A stretch of DNA of 64,000 nucleotides from Owenia fusiformis (lineage: Eukaryota > Annelida > Polychaeta > Sabellida > Oweniidae), in NCBI GenBank assembly GCA_903813345.2, contig CAIIXF020000008.1, positions 15,858,822 through 15,922,821 on the forward strand. The letters run 5' to 3'. Numbering within the stretch: position 1 is the first letter of the stretch; the number at the start of each line of letters is the position of its first letter. Below the pieces are notes generated by a model. The model was given only the letters and a program-made list of their open reading frames with translations. It was not told where the DNA came from and made no database searches. Shown piece by piece: positions 51,901-60,600 of the stretch. The translations under genes and the position numbers were made by a program.

Positions 51901-52753
51901 AAGACGCGTATAGTTTGTTTTGAGGTAGAATAAGAGAAGAATAAGTCAAGTATAGTTTGATATAGTCTGTTTTTATTTAATATAAGTTGTTTTTCACCGC
52001 ATATAGTAGGTTTGATTCTTACTTTGAGGCGTATAAGTGGAAAATAGTTCAGTAAAGATATACACTCTGCAATGATATATGCAACTTATTTTAGTTTATA
52101 TGGGCGTACCGGAGAGTATATCAGGACTTATATTAAAGTGTTCCGTTTTTAGGAATATGGGAGAAACTATTCTCGCCCATATTTTAGGTGAAATTCAAAC
52201 TATATGGGGGTTATTCTAAAAAATAGTTTACTATAGTACAAACTATATTTGGCTTTTTTCACAGTGATAACAAATATGAACTTATTTATTGATCATATAA
52301 AGTTTTGAAATTGCACAGTAAATTAATGTTTCTGCTTATTGCTGTGATTTTTTGCACAAAATAATTTTTCGGGGAAATCCTGGCCGGGGGTTCGCCCGAA
52401 CCCACCGAACCCCCGGTGCCTACGGCTATGCATTTGTGTTTGAACTAACCTGGTTTTAGAACTACTTTCCCCATTAACTCTCTCTTTTACTTCAAGACTA
52501 TAATGTGTATGAACTAACCTGGTTTTAGAACCACTTTCCCCATCAACTCCCTTACTTCTTTTCGTAAACTGGAAAACTCATCACTCATCTCACGTTTGTA
52601 TTTTCTCAGCTCTTTATTCATTTTTTTGTTTTGTTTTTCGCAGCATTGGTCCGCAGTGGATAACACAATGGTTGAAATCACGAAAACGAGAGAAGTGCTA
52701 AATAAATGCATGCTGATGTGCAGCGTTGTCTCGTTTGATATTTTTGTTTTCAA
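36931..52753 (-). CDS. Secreted or receptor protein with coiled coil and GABA-B-receptor-like Venus-flytrap domain, 11 exons; 3' end not found
   Basis: Exons on the minus strand: 52753-52519, 42274-42117, 41740-41591, 41390-41238, 40640-40542, 39706-39641, 39326-39108, 38879-38725, 37709-37549, 37219-37156 and 37023-36931, about 517 residues. Exon 1 encodes a hydrophobic signal sequence (LFSTSLVFVISTIVLSTA), two cysteines and a charged coiled coil. The rest is a type-1 periplasmic-binding fold resembling GABA-B subunits: DVNADPTILPGYDF, FILHGKSVSTDLRTF, ERYGWKYVGLFYDD, LKDDLEASGVEV, NCTREQIDEVMKGAMHIT, AAYDAVWAFAIAL and DFVGVTGHYTYNETG. Phases agree at every junction except exon 7 to exon 8, where phase 0 meets an exon needing phase 2. 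Intron 4 appears to be GC-AG. The last listed exon ends at AAAG/GTAAACG; read-through would instead add 46 residues and stop at 36791. No seven-helix exons were recognised downstream, so I cannot say whether this is a receptor or a soluble protein. Confidence 0.8.
38250..38445. repeat. Dispersed repeat, copy 2 (partner at 16985-17190)
   Basis: Same blocks as copy 1 in the same orientation, in the intron between exons 38725 and 37709. Confidence 0.8.
39387..39466 (-). pseudogene. Decayed duplicate of the start of exon 7 of the GABA-B-like gene
   Basis: On the minus strand this stretch reads TTATAAAAATATCATTGAAG followed by GCTCATTTACTTCC and ACCTAAGACGTAAGCCAAC. The start of the real exon (39326 downward) has TTATACAAAAACAATATTAT, GCTCATTCATTACC and CTAAGACCCAAGCCTAAC. 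The copy lies directly upstream in the intron, is gapped and out of frame, and looks like a local tandem duplication that has decayed. Confidence 0.55.
39803..40429. mobile_element. Inverted-repeat element (Tc1/mariner-like ends) in the GABA-B-like gene
   Basis: The left end TA/CAGGATATCCCGAAAGTAT and right end ACTTTCGGGACACCCTG/TA are inverted copies. Arms of about 110 bases share CCATAGTATGT and AAAGCTTATCCAAAGTTACA. The TA flanks fit a Tc1/mariner target duplication. Non-coding; lies between exons at 40542 and 39706. Confidence 0.78.
41930..41997. repeat. Simple repeat (ACGC/ACGT-like)n
   Basis: Runs of ACGC, CTCG and AC dinucleotides lie in the intron between exons 41740 and 42117. The open frame through it (THARTHAR) is a repeat artefact. 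Confidence 0.9.
43003..43400. mobile_element. Truncated copy of the neighbouring mariner-like foldback element
   Basis: TCCCTCCAAAAGTTTGGCAG, ACTCCCCTATTGGATTACGT and GGAGGCGAAAAATCATTTTT correspond to parts of the 43455-44320 element, in places inverted relative to it. The copy stops near the (TTATG)n tract at 43409. Confidence 0.6.
43409..43453. repeat. Simple repeat (GTTAT)n
   Basis: Eight or so uninterrupted copies of GTTAT lie directly against the TA/CACTCC end of the foldback element. Confidence 0.9.
43455..44320. mobile_element. Foldback element with 250-base arms, mariner-like ends
   Basis: TA/CACTCCCCTCCATAAGTTTG at the left and CAAACTTATGGAGGGGAGTG/TA at the right are exact inverted copies. 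The arms continue through ACGTGTTAACGCCTCTTTACG, ATCATCAATTTTCGACCTAT and the sequence around CCAATGGGAAATGG. No open frame of interest. A truncated second copy lies just left (43003-43400). Confidence 0.82.
44656..45374. mobile_element. Foldback element with arms of about 320 bases
   Basis: CAAAGGAGGAGGGAAATTAGC at the left is inverted as GCTAACTTCCCTCCTCCTTTG at the right. The arms share GGTAGATGCAAACAACCCAC and CATCCCTGCTTTTTTAATTT, so short open frames on opposite strands spell nearly the same peptide (LMQEKLKKQGWKG). These frames are a product of the palindrome, not genes. Confidence 0.82.
46920..48920. repeat. Tandem satellite, about 153-bp unit, about 13 copies
   Basis: CATACTCATGAGCCAAGTTTA with variants recurs at 47165, 47321, 47475, 47629, 47781, 47915, 48068, 48220, 48364, 48518, 48738 and 48890, mostly 152-154 bases apart. 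Each unit contains one or two copies of GCGCCAAATTGAACT. Minus-strand open frames of 90-112 codons here simply repeat the unit and are not genes. Confidence 0.92.
48940..51850. repeat. Long-period repeat, five diverged copies
   Basis: A segment reading CCAAATTTTAACACAATGTT followed by AATCATA recurs at about 49020, 49525, 50655, 51155 and 51655. Each copy is preceded by an ATTAAAAATCAAAAA-type stretch and followed by CAATCAAATAAATA or similar. Spacing is near 500 bases, once about 1130. It lies inside the 6.3-kb inverted-repeat element. Confidence 0.7.
52446..52500 (-). repeat. Tandem partial copy of the exon 1 / donor border of the GABA-B-like gene
   Basis: TAACCTGGTTTTAGAACTAC and TTTCCCCATTAACTCTC repeat, with changes, the sequence at 52515-52555 that holds the end of exon 1 and its splice donor, 69 bases away. 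A shorter relative lies at 42849-42885. Confidence 0.7.
52519..52753 (-). CDS. Exon 1 of the GABA-B-like gene: signal peptide plus coiled coil
   Basis: The open frame starts at ATG 52753; a second in-frame ATG (MHLFSTSL) 14 codons later would give a more typical signal peptide. After the hydrophobic stretch comes ADQCCEKQNKKMNKELRKY, then a heptad-like charged helix ending in VVLKP. The donor CCAG/GTTAGT leaves phase 1, which joins the exon at 42274 to encode KPAEKIFIGN. This assignment rests on matching phase and on the need for an N-terminal exon; the intron is about 10.2 kb. Confidence 0.65.
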
Positions 52754-52888
52754 AATGAGCGTATTGTACTCGAGCCACGATTTGTTTGCGGAGAATATAT
52801 TTTATTATACATAAAATACTGTGCTTTTATACGCACTGTTGATTGTTGATACCCATTCCGTATTAGTCGGGTTGTCTACATCATTATA

Positions 52889-53844
52889 CAAATAGTGACT
52901 GCTATTGAGGGAAATAGTGCAAAATATTTTCCTCAAGGGAATATCCTGTCCACTGACATGTTCCCGAGGCTGCAGGCCGAGGGAACAAGTCAGTTGACAG
53001 GATATTCCCGAGAGGAAAATTTTTACACTATTTCCCGAAAATGTGGCAGTCACTATTTGTTTTATTATATACCTGATAAGTACTCTGTAAACAATAATAA
53101 AATGAGAAGTCTTTTCATTTCAATATCAAATGTTCACAGGTTCTTATTGGCATTTAAAGGCATTTTACCTTTCAACTCCTATAATCTCAGATTTGGGGGA
53201 AGATAAAACGTACTATTGACTGGTCACATGACCTAACTGGTGATTAGTACAATTCATCTTCCCTGAAAGCATGGATTTAGGACTTTCCAGGGAATTAGTT
53301 CATCTATTCCATGTCATGTGACCATGGATAAGCCAATGAGCATCTAGAATACATTTGAGATATATAATAATACGGATTATTATATACCCCATATGTATTA
53401 TAGATGCTCATTGGCTCATTCATGGTCACATGATATGAAATAGATGAACTAATCCCTGCAAAGTTCTAAATTCCTGCTATCAAGGAAGATGAAATGTACT
53501 AATCACCAGTTAGGTCATGTGACCAGTCATTGGTATGTTTTATTTTCCCTGATAGCTGATATTATAGGAATTGAAAGGCAAAATACCTTTAAGTACCAAT
53601 AAGAACCTGTCAACAATGTTAAATTTCAACATTAAATGTTCAAATGAAAAGACTTCTCATTTTGTTTTTGTTTACAGAGTACATATGGGGTATACAATAA
53701 AACAAATAGTGACTGCCACATTTTAGGGAAATATTGTAAAAATTTTCCCCTCGGGAATATCCTGTCTACTGACATGTCACTGGACAGGATATTCCCTCGG
53801 GAAAAATATATTGCACTATTTCCATCAATGGCAGTCACTATTTG
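52889..53844. mobile_element. Palindromic element of about 956 bp with hairpins in both arms
   Basis: CAAATAGTGACTGC at the left is inverted as GCAGTCACTATTTG at the right, and the arms match almost to the centre near 53370, for example GCATCTAGAATAC/ATAGATGCTCATTGGC and TGGTCACATGACCTAACTGG. Each arm contains its own hairpin built from GGGAATATCCTGTC and GACAGGATATTCCC. It lies between GABA-B-like exon 1 and the cadherin gene. Confidence 0.82.
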
Positions 53845-54607
53845 TGTGATAAAACTGATAATTTTATGAAAAATGATGACTTTATCATCAATTGCGGATG
53901 ACCATTCCGTATTTCACGATTTGTTTTACAGTACGGCAAGTTCGGGGGGCGATGCTGTATAGCACACGCTCTAGGGAATTGATTGTACTCTCTACGGACT
54001 ACAACTTATATATGTGGATAAAGGAATAAAAAGGGGTCCAAACATCTTTCGTTTACATTCGCAATGGGTCAATGAATGATTTAAGCCCCGGGCTCCCGGG
54101 CAGCGGGAATGAAACGTTTAGGAAACAATGCCTGAGTGGAATGAAGCAGCCACAATGCATTGAGTCTTGGGCTTGAATTATTTTTACACATTGTAAAACT
54201 TTTTGCAACGGTCAAGTTGACAAAGCATCAATTTCAATCTACTCACTTTGACAACCATACAACAAATGCCTAATGCAATACGTGAAATAGCGTGTTCTGA
54301 TTGGCTGGATTTGGACACACCTTGCCTAGCTTTGTGTGAATTGGAGATAACGAACGACACTGACCTACTCAGTTAATAAAGGACTAAAATACTAGTCGCC
54401 GACAGGTTTCGAAAATTGCAAACGTCGCTGATACGGTCCAGCTTTGGAGCGATTCCCGTACGGGGCATTGAATTTAGTACACTCCCTTTCATTTCTTGTA
54501 TCTGACTCGTTACACTATATCTCCCCGGACGAGCGTGCCCACCGGTTGTTACACAAATACTAATTTATTGATTACCGCTATGTATGTATGAATGTGTATG
54601 AAGTGGT

Positions 54608-54613
54608 TTTATT
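54608..54613 (-). other. Candidate polyadenylation signal of the cadherin gene
   Basis: TTTATT on the plus strand reads AATAAA on the coding strand, 57 bases beyond the stop codon. Confidence 0.5.
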
Positions 54614-54669
54614 CCAATTATAAAAAATCATATATAATGTTTTATATAAAGTATTGCATAATTAGATTA

Positions 54670-57600
54670 TCATATTACATAACCATTTGTTTTATCTTCC
54701 GTTTCATACCCACTGCTGGCGTCTACACTGCTAGTTATTGACCGTTCTGACTTAAGTGAGCCAACACTCATTGATATGTTACTTCCTGATAATGCTACTG
54801 GGATGGTTGAATTTGGCATTGTATATGTTTCCGGTACAGTTAACATGTCTTGAGTTGATTCACGTGACTGACTCGTACTATTAGTTGCATCATTGTAACC
54901 ATCTAAAATCCTCTTTGACCTCACTATGCTATCAATTGAAGATGTTTTTAGGTGTTTCACACTTTGTGTTGGTGTCAGATGTGGGGTTTCGGGTTCATCT
55001 GTATATTGCATCTTTCTTGGGGGTATAGATGGCGGTAGATCAGTAAGTGAGATAATCCCCTCGTTAGGTGGCGTTTTATTGTATCTAAAGTCAAATGTCT
55101 TTAATGGCGTTCCTGTTTTATTAGCAGTTTGTTTTTCTTCATAAAATGATTCTGTATCATCCATTTCATTATTGTCAAGTTGTTTCTTTTCTCGCTTTTG
55201 GTTTCTGAAACAAAAACACAGACGGTGTATATAGTTAGGTAAAACAAAATCTAGCTCAATGTATATTCAAGTATGTTGGAAACAGGAAACACCAAAGGAG
55301 CCATGCGAAAATTGAAAAATAATCCTTACTCAAAGTCATAACAATACAGAAAAGACAAGTACCTCTTCTTAGTATACAAAATCGATCCTACGATCAGTGC
55401 AACTGCGACCAACAACACACCTACGACCACTCCTGATACCCAGGCAACGCTAGAGGTCTCCATAGTTTCCACTTGCTTGGAGCTGTTCATATTTCTCAAT
55501 TCTGTAGTTACGGTAGGTATTGTTGCTGTTGCAGGGCCAACATTTTCATGTATTTCATTGGTATTTGCACTATTGTCAGTACCCTCACTGATGGATATAC
55601 CAATGGTACTATTGTACATGTCATTATTTTCACCTATGGATATACCAGTGGTACTAACGTCATTATTTTCACCTATGGATATACTGGTGCTACTACTATT
55701 TTCATTAATTATATTTGTTGATGCCGTTTGTCTGGTTGTGTAAGAGTATATGTATCCTTCTTCGGGATGACTAACTAAACTGTTAGTGTCACTAGTTGTG
55801 GTTTGACTTGCTGTATTTGTTGTTTCTATAGATGTCATCTCTGTAGATGTCATTTCTATAGATGTCATTTCTGTTGTGACCGTTTCATTTTTTATACCGA
55901 GTGATATTGTTGCGTTACCACTTCGAGATGGTGATCCGCAGTCAGTTGCAGTTAAAACTAATATCATCAAATCACCCGGGGTAAATTCCATATTTGAGGA
56001 CATCGATAATAATCCATCGGAGTTCAAAGTAAATGACTCTGAGTTAGTTCCACTTATAGTATATGATAGCAAACAATCATCATCATCTTCATCTATTGCT
56101 AGGTTGATTTGCATAATTTCTGCCGCAATGGATTGGGATTTTTCGATTGTTTTATTGTATGTGTCTGGAACCCATTTGGGACTATTGTCATTTACATTGG
56201 TAATGTTTATATAGACATGTAGTTTGTCTGTGAGACCACCACTATCGTTGACATAGACCTCTGAAAAAACGAAGAATGACATGTAAACCTTATCAATTAT
56301 TACTGAATTCATTGCTACTCACGGCATGCAATTTGATACCCTCAAACAGGATTAATGGATTTCGATTTGGGTAAGTTTTGTTTGACACTTTACAATCGTT
56401 TCGTATTTCAATCATCGTCTACTCTTATAGTAATTTATTGTCCTAGCATATTCATTTATCATCGTATGCTTTTCTATGTATTGATTGATTATGATATAAC
56501 ACACCTAGATGATATACTCTTGGGATGGTATTGTCATCAAAATCGATCCGGTCAGCTAGCTCAAGTCCAACATCAGGTGAGTTTCTAAGATTGAAATAGG
56601 TGGCGTTTGTTTGTTGTGATATCCAATAGTATAGTGAATCACCAACATCTTCGTCATTGGCTGTGATAGACAGCGGAATGGTAAACCCTATACTCTATAA
56701 CATATAGAGTAAATCAAAGCAAATAATATAAAAAAACGACCAAACAAACTAAGTGGACATATTTTTAAGTTTTGAAATATGAACGTGTAATTCTCCTTCA
56801 GCATGTATTACACTGACATATATACAGTATATGATTAAAATGTCTCATGATATGATTTTACATATTGATTTTAATTGATTGATTTGATTGGTTTTAAAAC
56901 AATGTTTCTCTGTGCAGCAGATCGGTGTTTGGGGAATATCGGGATTTGATTACTTATCACTGCATACTTCTCGTATGTGCCTTTGATACCTTTTTTGTCG
57001 TTTCTCTTTTGACAGTGATAAGGAATCAAATCCAGATATCCCTGATTTGCACTGATCTGTTGCACATTTTAGCCACATTAACAGAGAAACAAAAAATAGA
57101 GCACTTTTGCAAGAACGTTATGTCACGCCCTACAATACCTCAATGAACATCTCAAAAAGTAATTTAAATAGCAGTGTTTATAAACTGGTGTATTTCTTAC
57201 CTGTTCTTCTTCAATCTGTATCGATTGGTTGTATTGTAAAAATCTAGGAGGCTCGTTCACATCAATTAGGTTGATGCTTAGGTTGAATATGTCCATTGTT
57301 GTGCTGTCATTCACATTTATGGTGATATTGTAGGTAAAAACAGCTTCATAATCGAGAACACTATCCTCATTGACAATGATAACACCATCTAGAACAGAAA
57401 CCACATTGACCAGACGTCATAATTCACTTATATCTAGTAATAGATACTTGGTATTTCGATCTTGGATACAGCACTATAATAACATTCATGTGATAATGGC
57501 TAGAAATTGTGTGTTGTTATGATATGATGGACTTCACACATTATAATGCATTAAAATGCGTCTCGACCTTTTGGGGTATCCCCTTTAACTTAATAGGGAG

Positions 57601-60600
57601 TTTAAGCTTGCATATGATCGAAACGTGAACCTATACGTATGACCGATCGCCTATACAAATGCATAGTTTAAATATTTTCCGTTTACGTTTAGGTTGTGAA
57701 AAACATTGCAAGCTTAAACTCCCTATTATGTTGATTTACGGCCGTGGATATATAAAGCGAAACAAATACACAAGATTAAAAATTTAAGCCAAGCCAGCAT
57801 TTGATCAATGAACTATAGTTTCTAAAACAATTTATGGACTTACCTGAATAGTTCAAGAAGAACGGACCAGCCGGGGCCATATCGATGATATTGTACTGAA
57901 TAGGCCCATTCCCAGTAGCATTAATAGTAAATATTGTAACTGGAGGAGTGATGTCTTCTCGTATATCAACACTACTTGGAAGGTTAACTACCAATGGGGG
58001 GATCGTGGTTGTAGTGGTTGTTGTTGGAGGGACTACTATGTTCACAGTGAGCGTTGATGATACCATGTTGAAGCCATCAGACACAGAAATTGTTAAAATA
58101 TATGAAGATGTAGAAGCTCGGTCGAAGAGAGGGTTGGCGGTCACATACACGGAGCCATCTGAAATAATTTTGAATAATCAATTAGAGCAACCGTGTACAT
58201 AACACAAAATATACAGAATGCCATTTATTTATACCCATATTGTATTGTTATTGTATTTGTTTACCACCAATGAAGGTGAGCAATACCTCTTGGGTGTATC
58301 CCGTATATATACGGTCGTAATTTACGTAATTAACCTTGAAGATAGACCCAGAAACCCCTCCTTGAAGGAGCCCTGTGTTATTTTATGTGCACTTCAATTC
58401 AATTTCAATTCAATTTATTATTCAATTCTAGTTTTCATACAATATAAATTTACAAGTGATATGAAAAGGACACCCCGCGGGGTGTATGGATTCCATGTTT
58501 TGAAAAAATATAATGTGTTATTCACAAAGCATGTAATGTTAGAACAGTTATTGTAGTGTACATAAATTACAAAGCATGGATCTACTTTTTTTTACCTTGA
58601 TGTAACATAGTGGAAGTATGATTCAAAATAACTAATAACGACTTAACAAATTGAACTTAAACTTTCGTTGAAACATTTTAATATGAACTGAGTTTCTCAA
58701 ATCAGAAGATAACGTGTTATAAATTGATGGGCCACTTGTCCCAATTGATTTCCTTCCATATTCTGTTCTAAATGGTTGAACAATCAAATCATTTTTTGAT
58801 TTTGTGTCATGTGAGTGAATTGTTGATCTTAATGAGAAAAGATGGTTGAATTTTTTAAAAGGGAATTCAGGCGATTCAGAAAGTGTTTTTTGTACAAAGC
58901 TAGCTGTTTGGTGGGAATGAATATCAAATACGTTTAAAATCTTTAGCTTCTGAAATAGTGGACCTGAAGGGGCAAAGCTATCAGAATACGTAATGACTCT
59001 TAAGAATTTCTTTTGCAATATATATAATTTCTGAATGAGTGTTTTTATGGCATTTCCCCATAAGATATTTCCATAGCTCAGGTAAGAATAAATCATTGAA
59101 TAATAAATTGTAGTCATGGCATTCAAAGTCAGTCGATGTCTAGTCCTGTATAATATACCAATCAAATTAGAGATTTTTGTACATATAGCGTTAATGTGAG
59201 GAGACCAGTGTAACTTCGAATCAATGATAACACCAAGAAAGTTAATTTCTTTCACCTCTTCAATTGGCTGGTTGTCAATCTTAAGGATAATGTTCTTGTT
59301 GTTCAGATCTTTTTTATTGCTAAATATCATAAACTTGGTTTTGTCAACATTAAGAGTTAGTTTATTTGCCTTCATCCAATTTGAGACATTTTGTAATTCT
59401 TCATTCATTTCAATGACTAGATTTTCAATATTTTTGTCAGTAAGCGCAATATTTGTGTCGTCAGCATATAAAACAAAGGATAGTTTATTTGAGACTAGAT
59501 ATATGTCGTTAATGAAGATTATAAATAAGAGGGGGCCTATTACTGACCCTTGAGGTACTCCATATTCAACTGTATTTTCAATTGATCTATATTTCACATC
59601 AGTCTCTGTAAATTGGTCGAGTGAAACATTCTTCTTTGTAAATTCTGTGATGATTCTTCTATTTTCAAGATAACTTGTGAACCAAGAAAGAGCTACTCCA
59701 CGAATGCCATAGAATTCAAGTTTTTGAAGTAATATTTTATGATCAACAGTGTCAAAGGCTTTGGTTAAATCAATATAAATACCAAGACTAGTTTTCCCTG
59801 AATCTAAAGACTTTCTAATATTTTCAATGAAATTTAAAAGGGCCATGTATGTTGAATGTTTTTTCCTAAAGCCATATTGGTGTAAGTATAAAATTTCATA
59901 TTTTTCAAGAAATACGGTAACCTTATCATGAACAATTTTTTCCAACATTTTAGAAAATACACTTAAGATAGAAATGGGTCTGTAGTTATTAAAAATTTCT
60001 TTTAAACCTTTTTTAAATATGGGAATGACTCTAGCAATTTTCAATGCATCAGGAAATGTTCCAGTAGAGATTGACAGGTTAAAGATCTGTGTAAGTGGGG
60101 CTGATAATGATTCTTTTAGTAATTTGACAACTGAGGGCTTAATATCGTCTATTGAAGCAGCGGAAGGTTTCAAAGATTTAAGTTGATTCTTAACATCAGT
60201 TTCTGTTACAGGAGTTAAAAAGAGTGATTTATCATTTGAATTAATTTTTCTTAAATTAACCATTGGATCAGTATTACTATGAATCTTATTTGCAAGTTTA
60301 TTGCCAATAGAGCTAAAGAAATTGTTAAAGTTTTCAGCTATTTCAGCGCCATCTGTAGTTTGTCGATTATTAAGGTTAAATGTATTATTAATTTTTGATT
60401 GTCCAGACTTTTTCTTTAAGATGGTGTTAATTATGTTCCAGGATTTTTTTATGTTGTCTTTATTTGCTTCAAATTTATTTTTGTAATAAGCTTTTTCAGC
60501 ATTACGAATTACATGAGTTAATTTATTTTTATACCTTTTATACATGGCTTTGTTTTCCAGTGTTGGATTCTTTTTGTATTTAATATAAAGCTTATTTTTG

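Larger units (their letters stand above)
45935..52266. mobile_element. 6.3-kb inverted-repeat element carrying satellite arrays
   Basis: The left end is CACTGTGCAAAAAGCCAAATATAGT. The right end on the minus strand is CACTGTGAAAAAAGCCAAATATAGT. Similarity continues inward for about 300-390 bases, ending on both sides with AAACAAACTATACGC and CTTATACGCG. The interior contains a 153-bp satellite and several copies of a longer unit, and no transposase or long frame. It could be one foldback transposon that expanded or a block flanked by two related elements. Confidence 0.65.
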
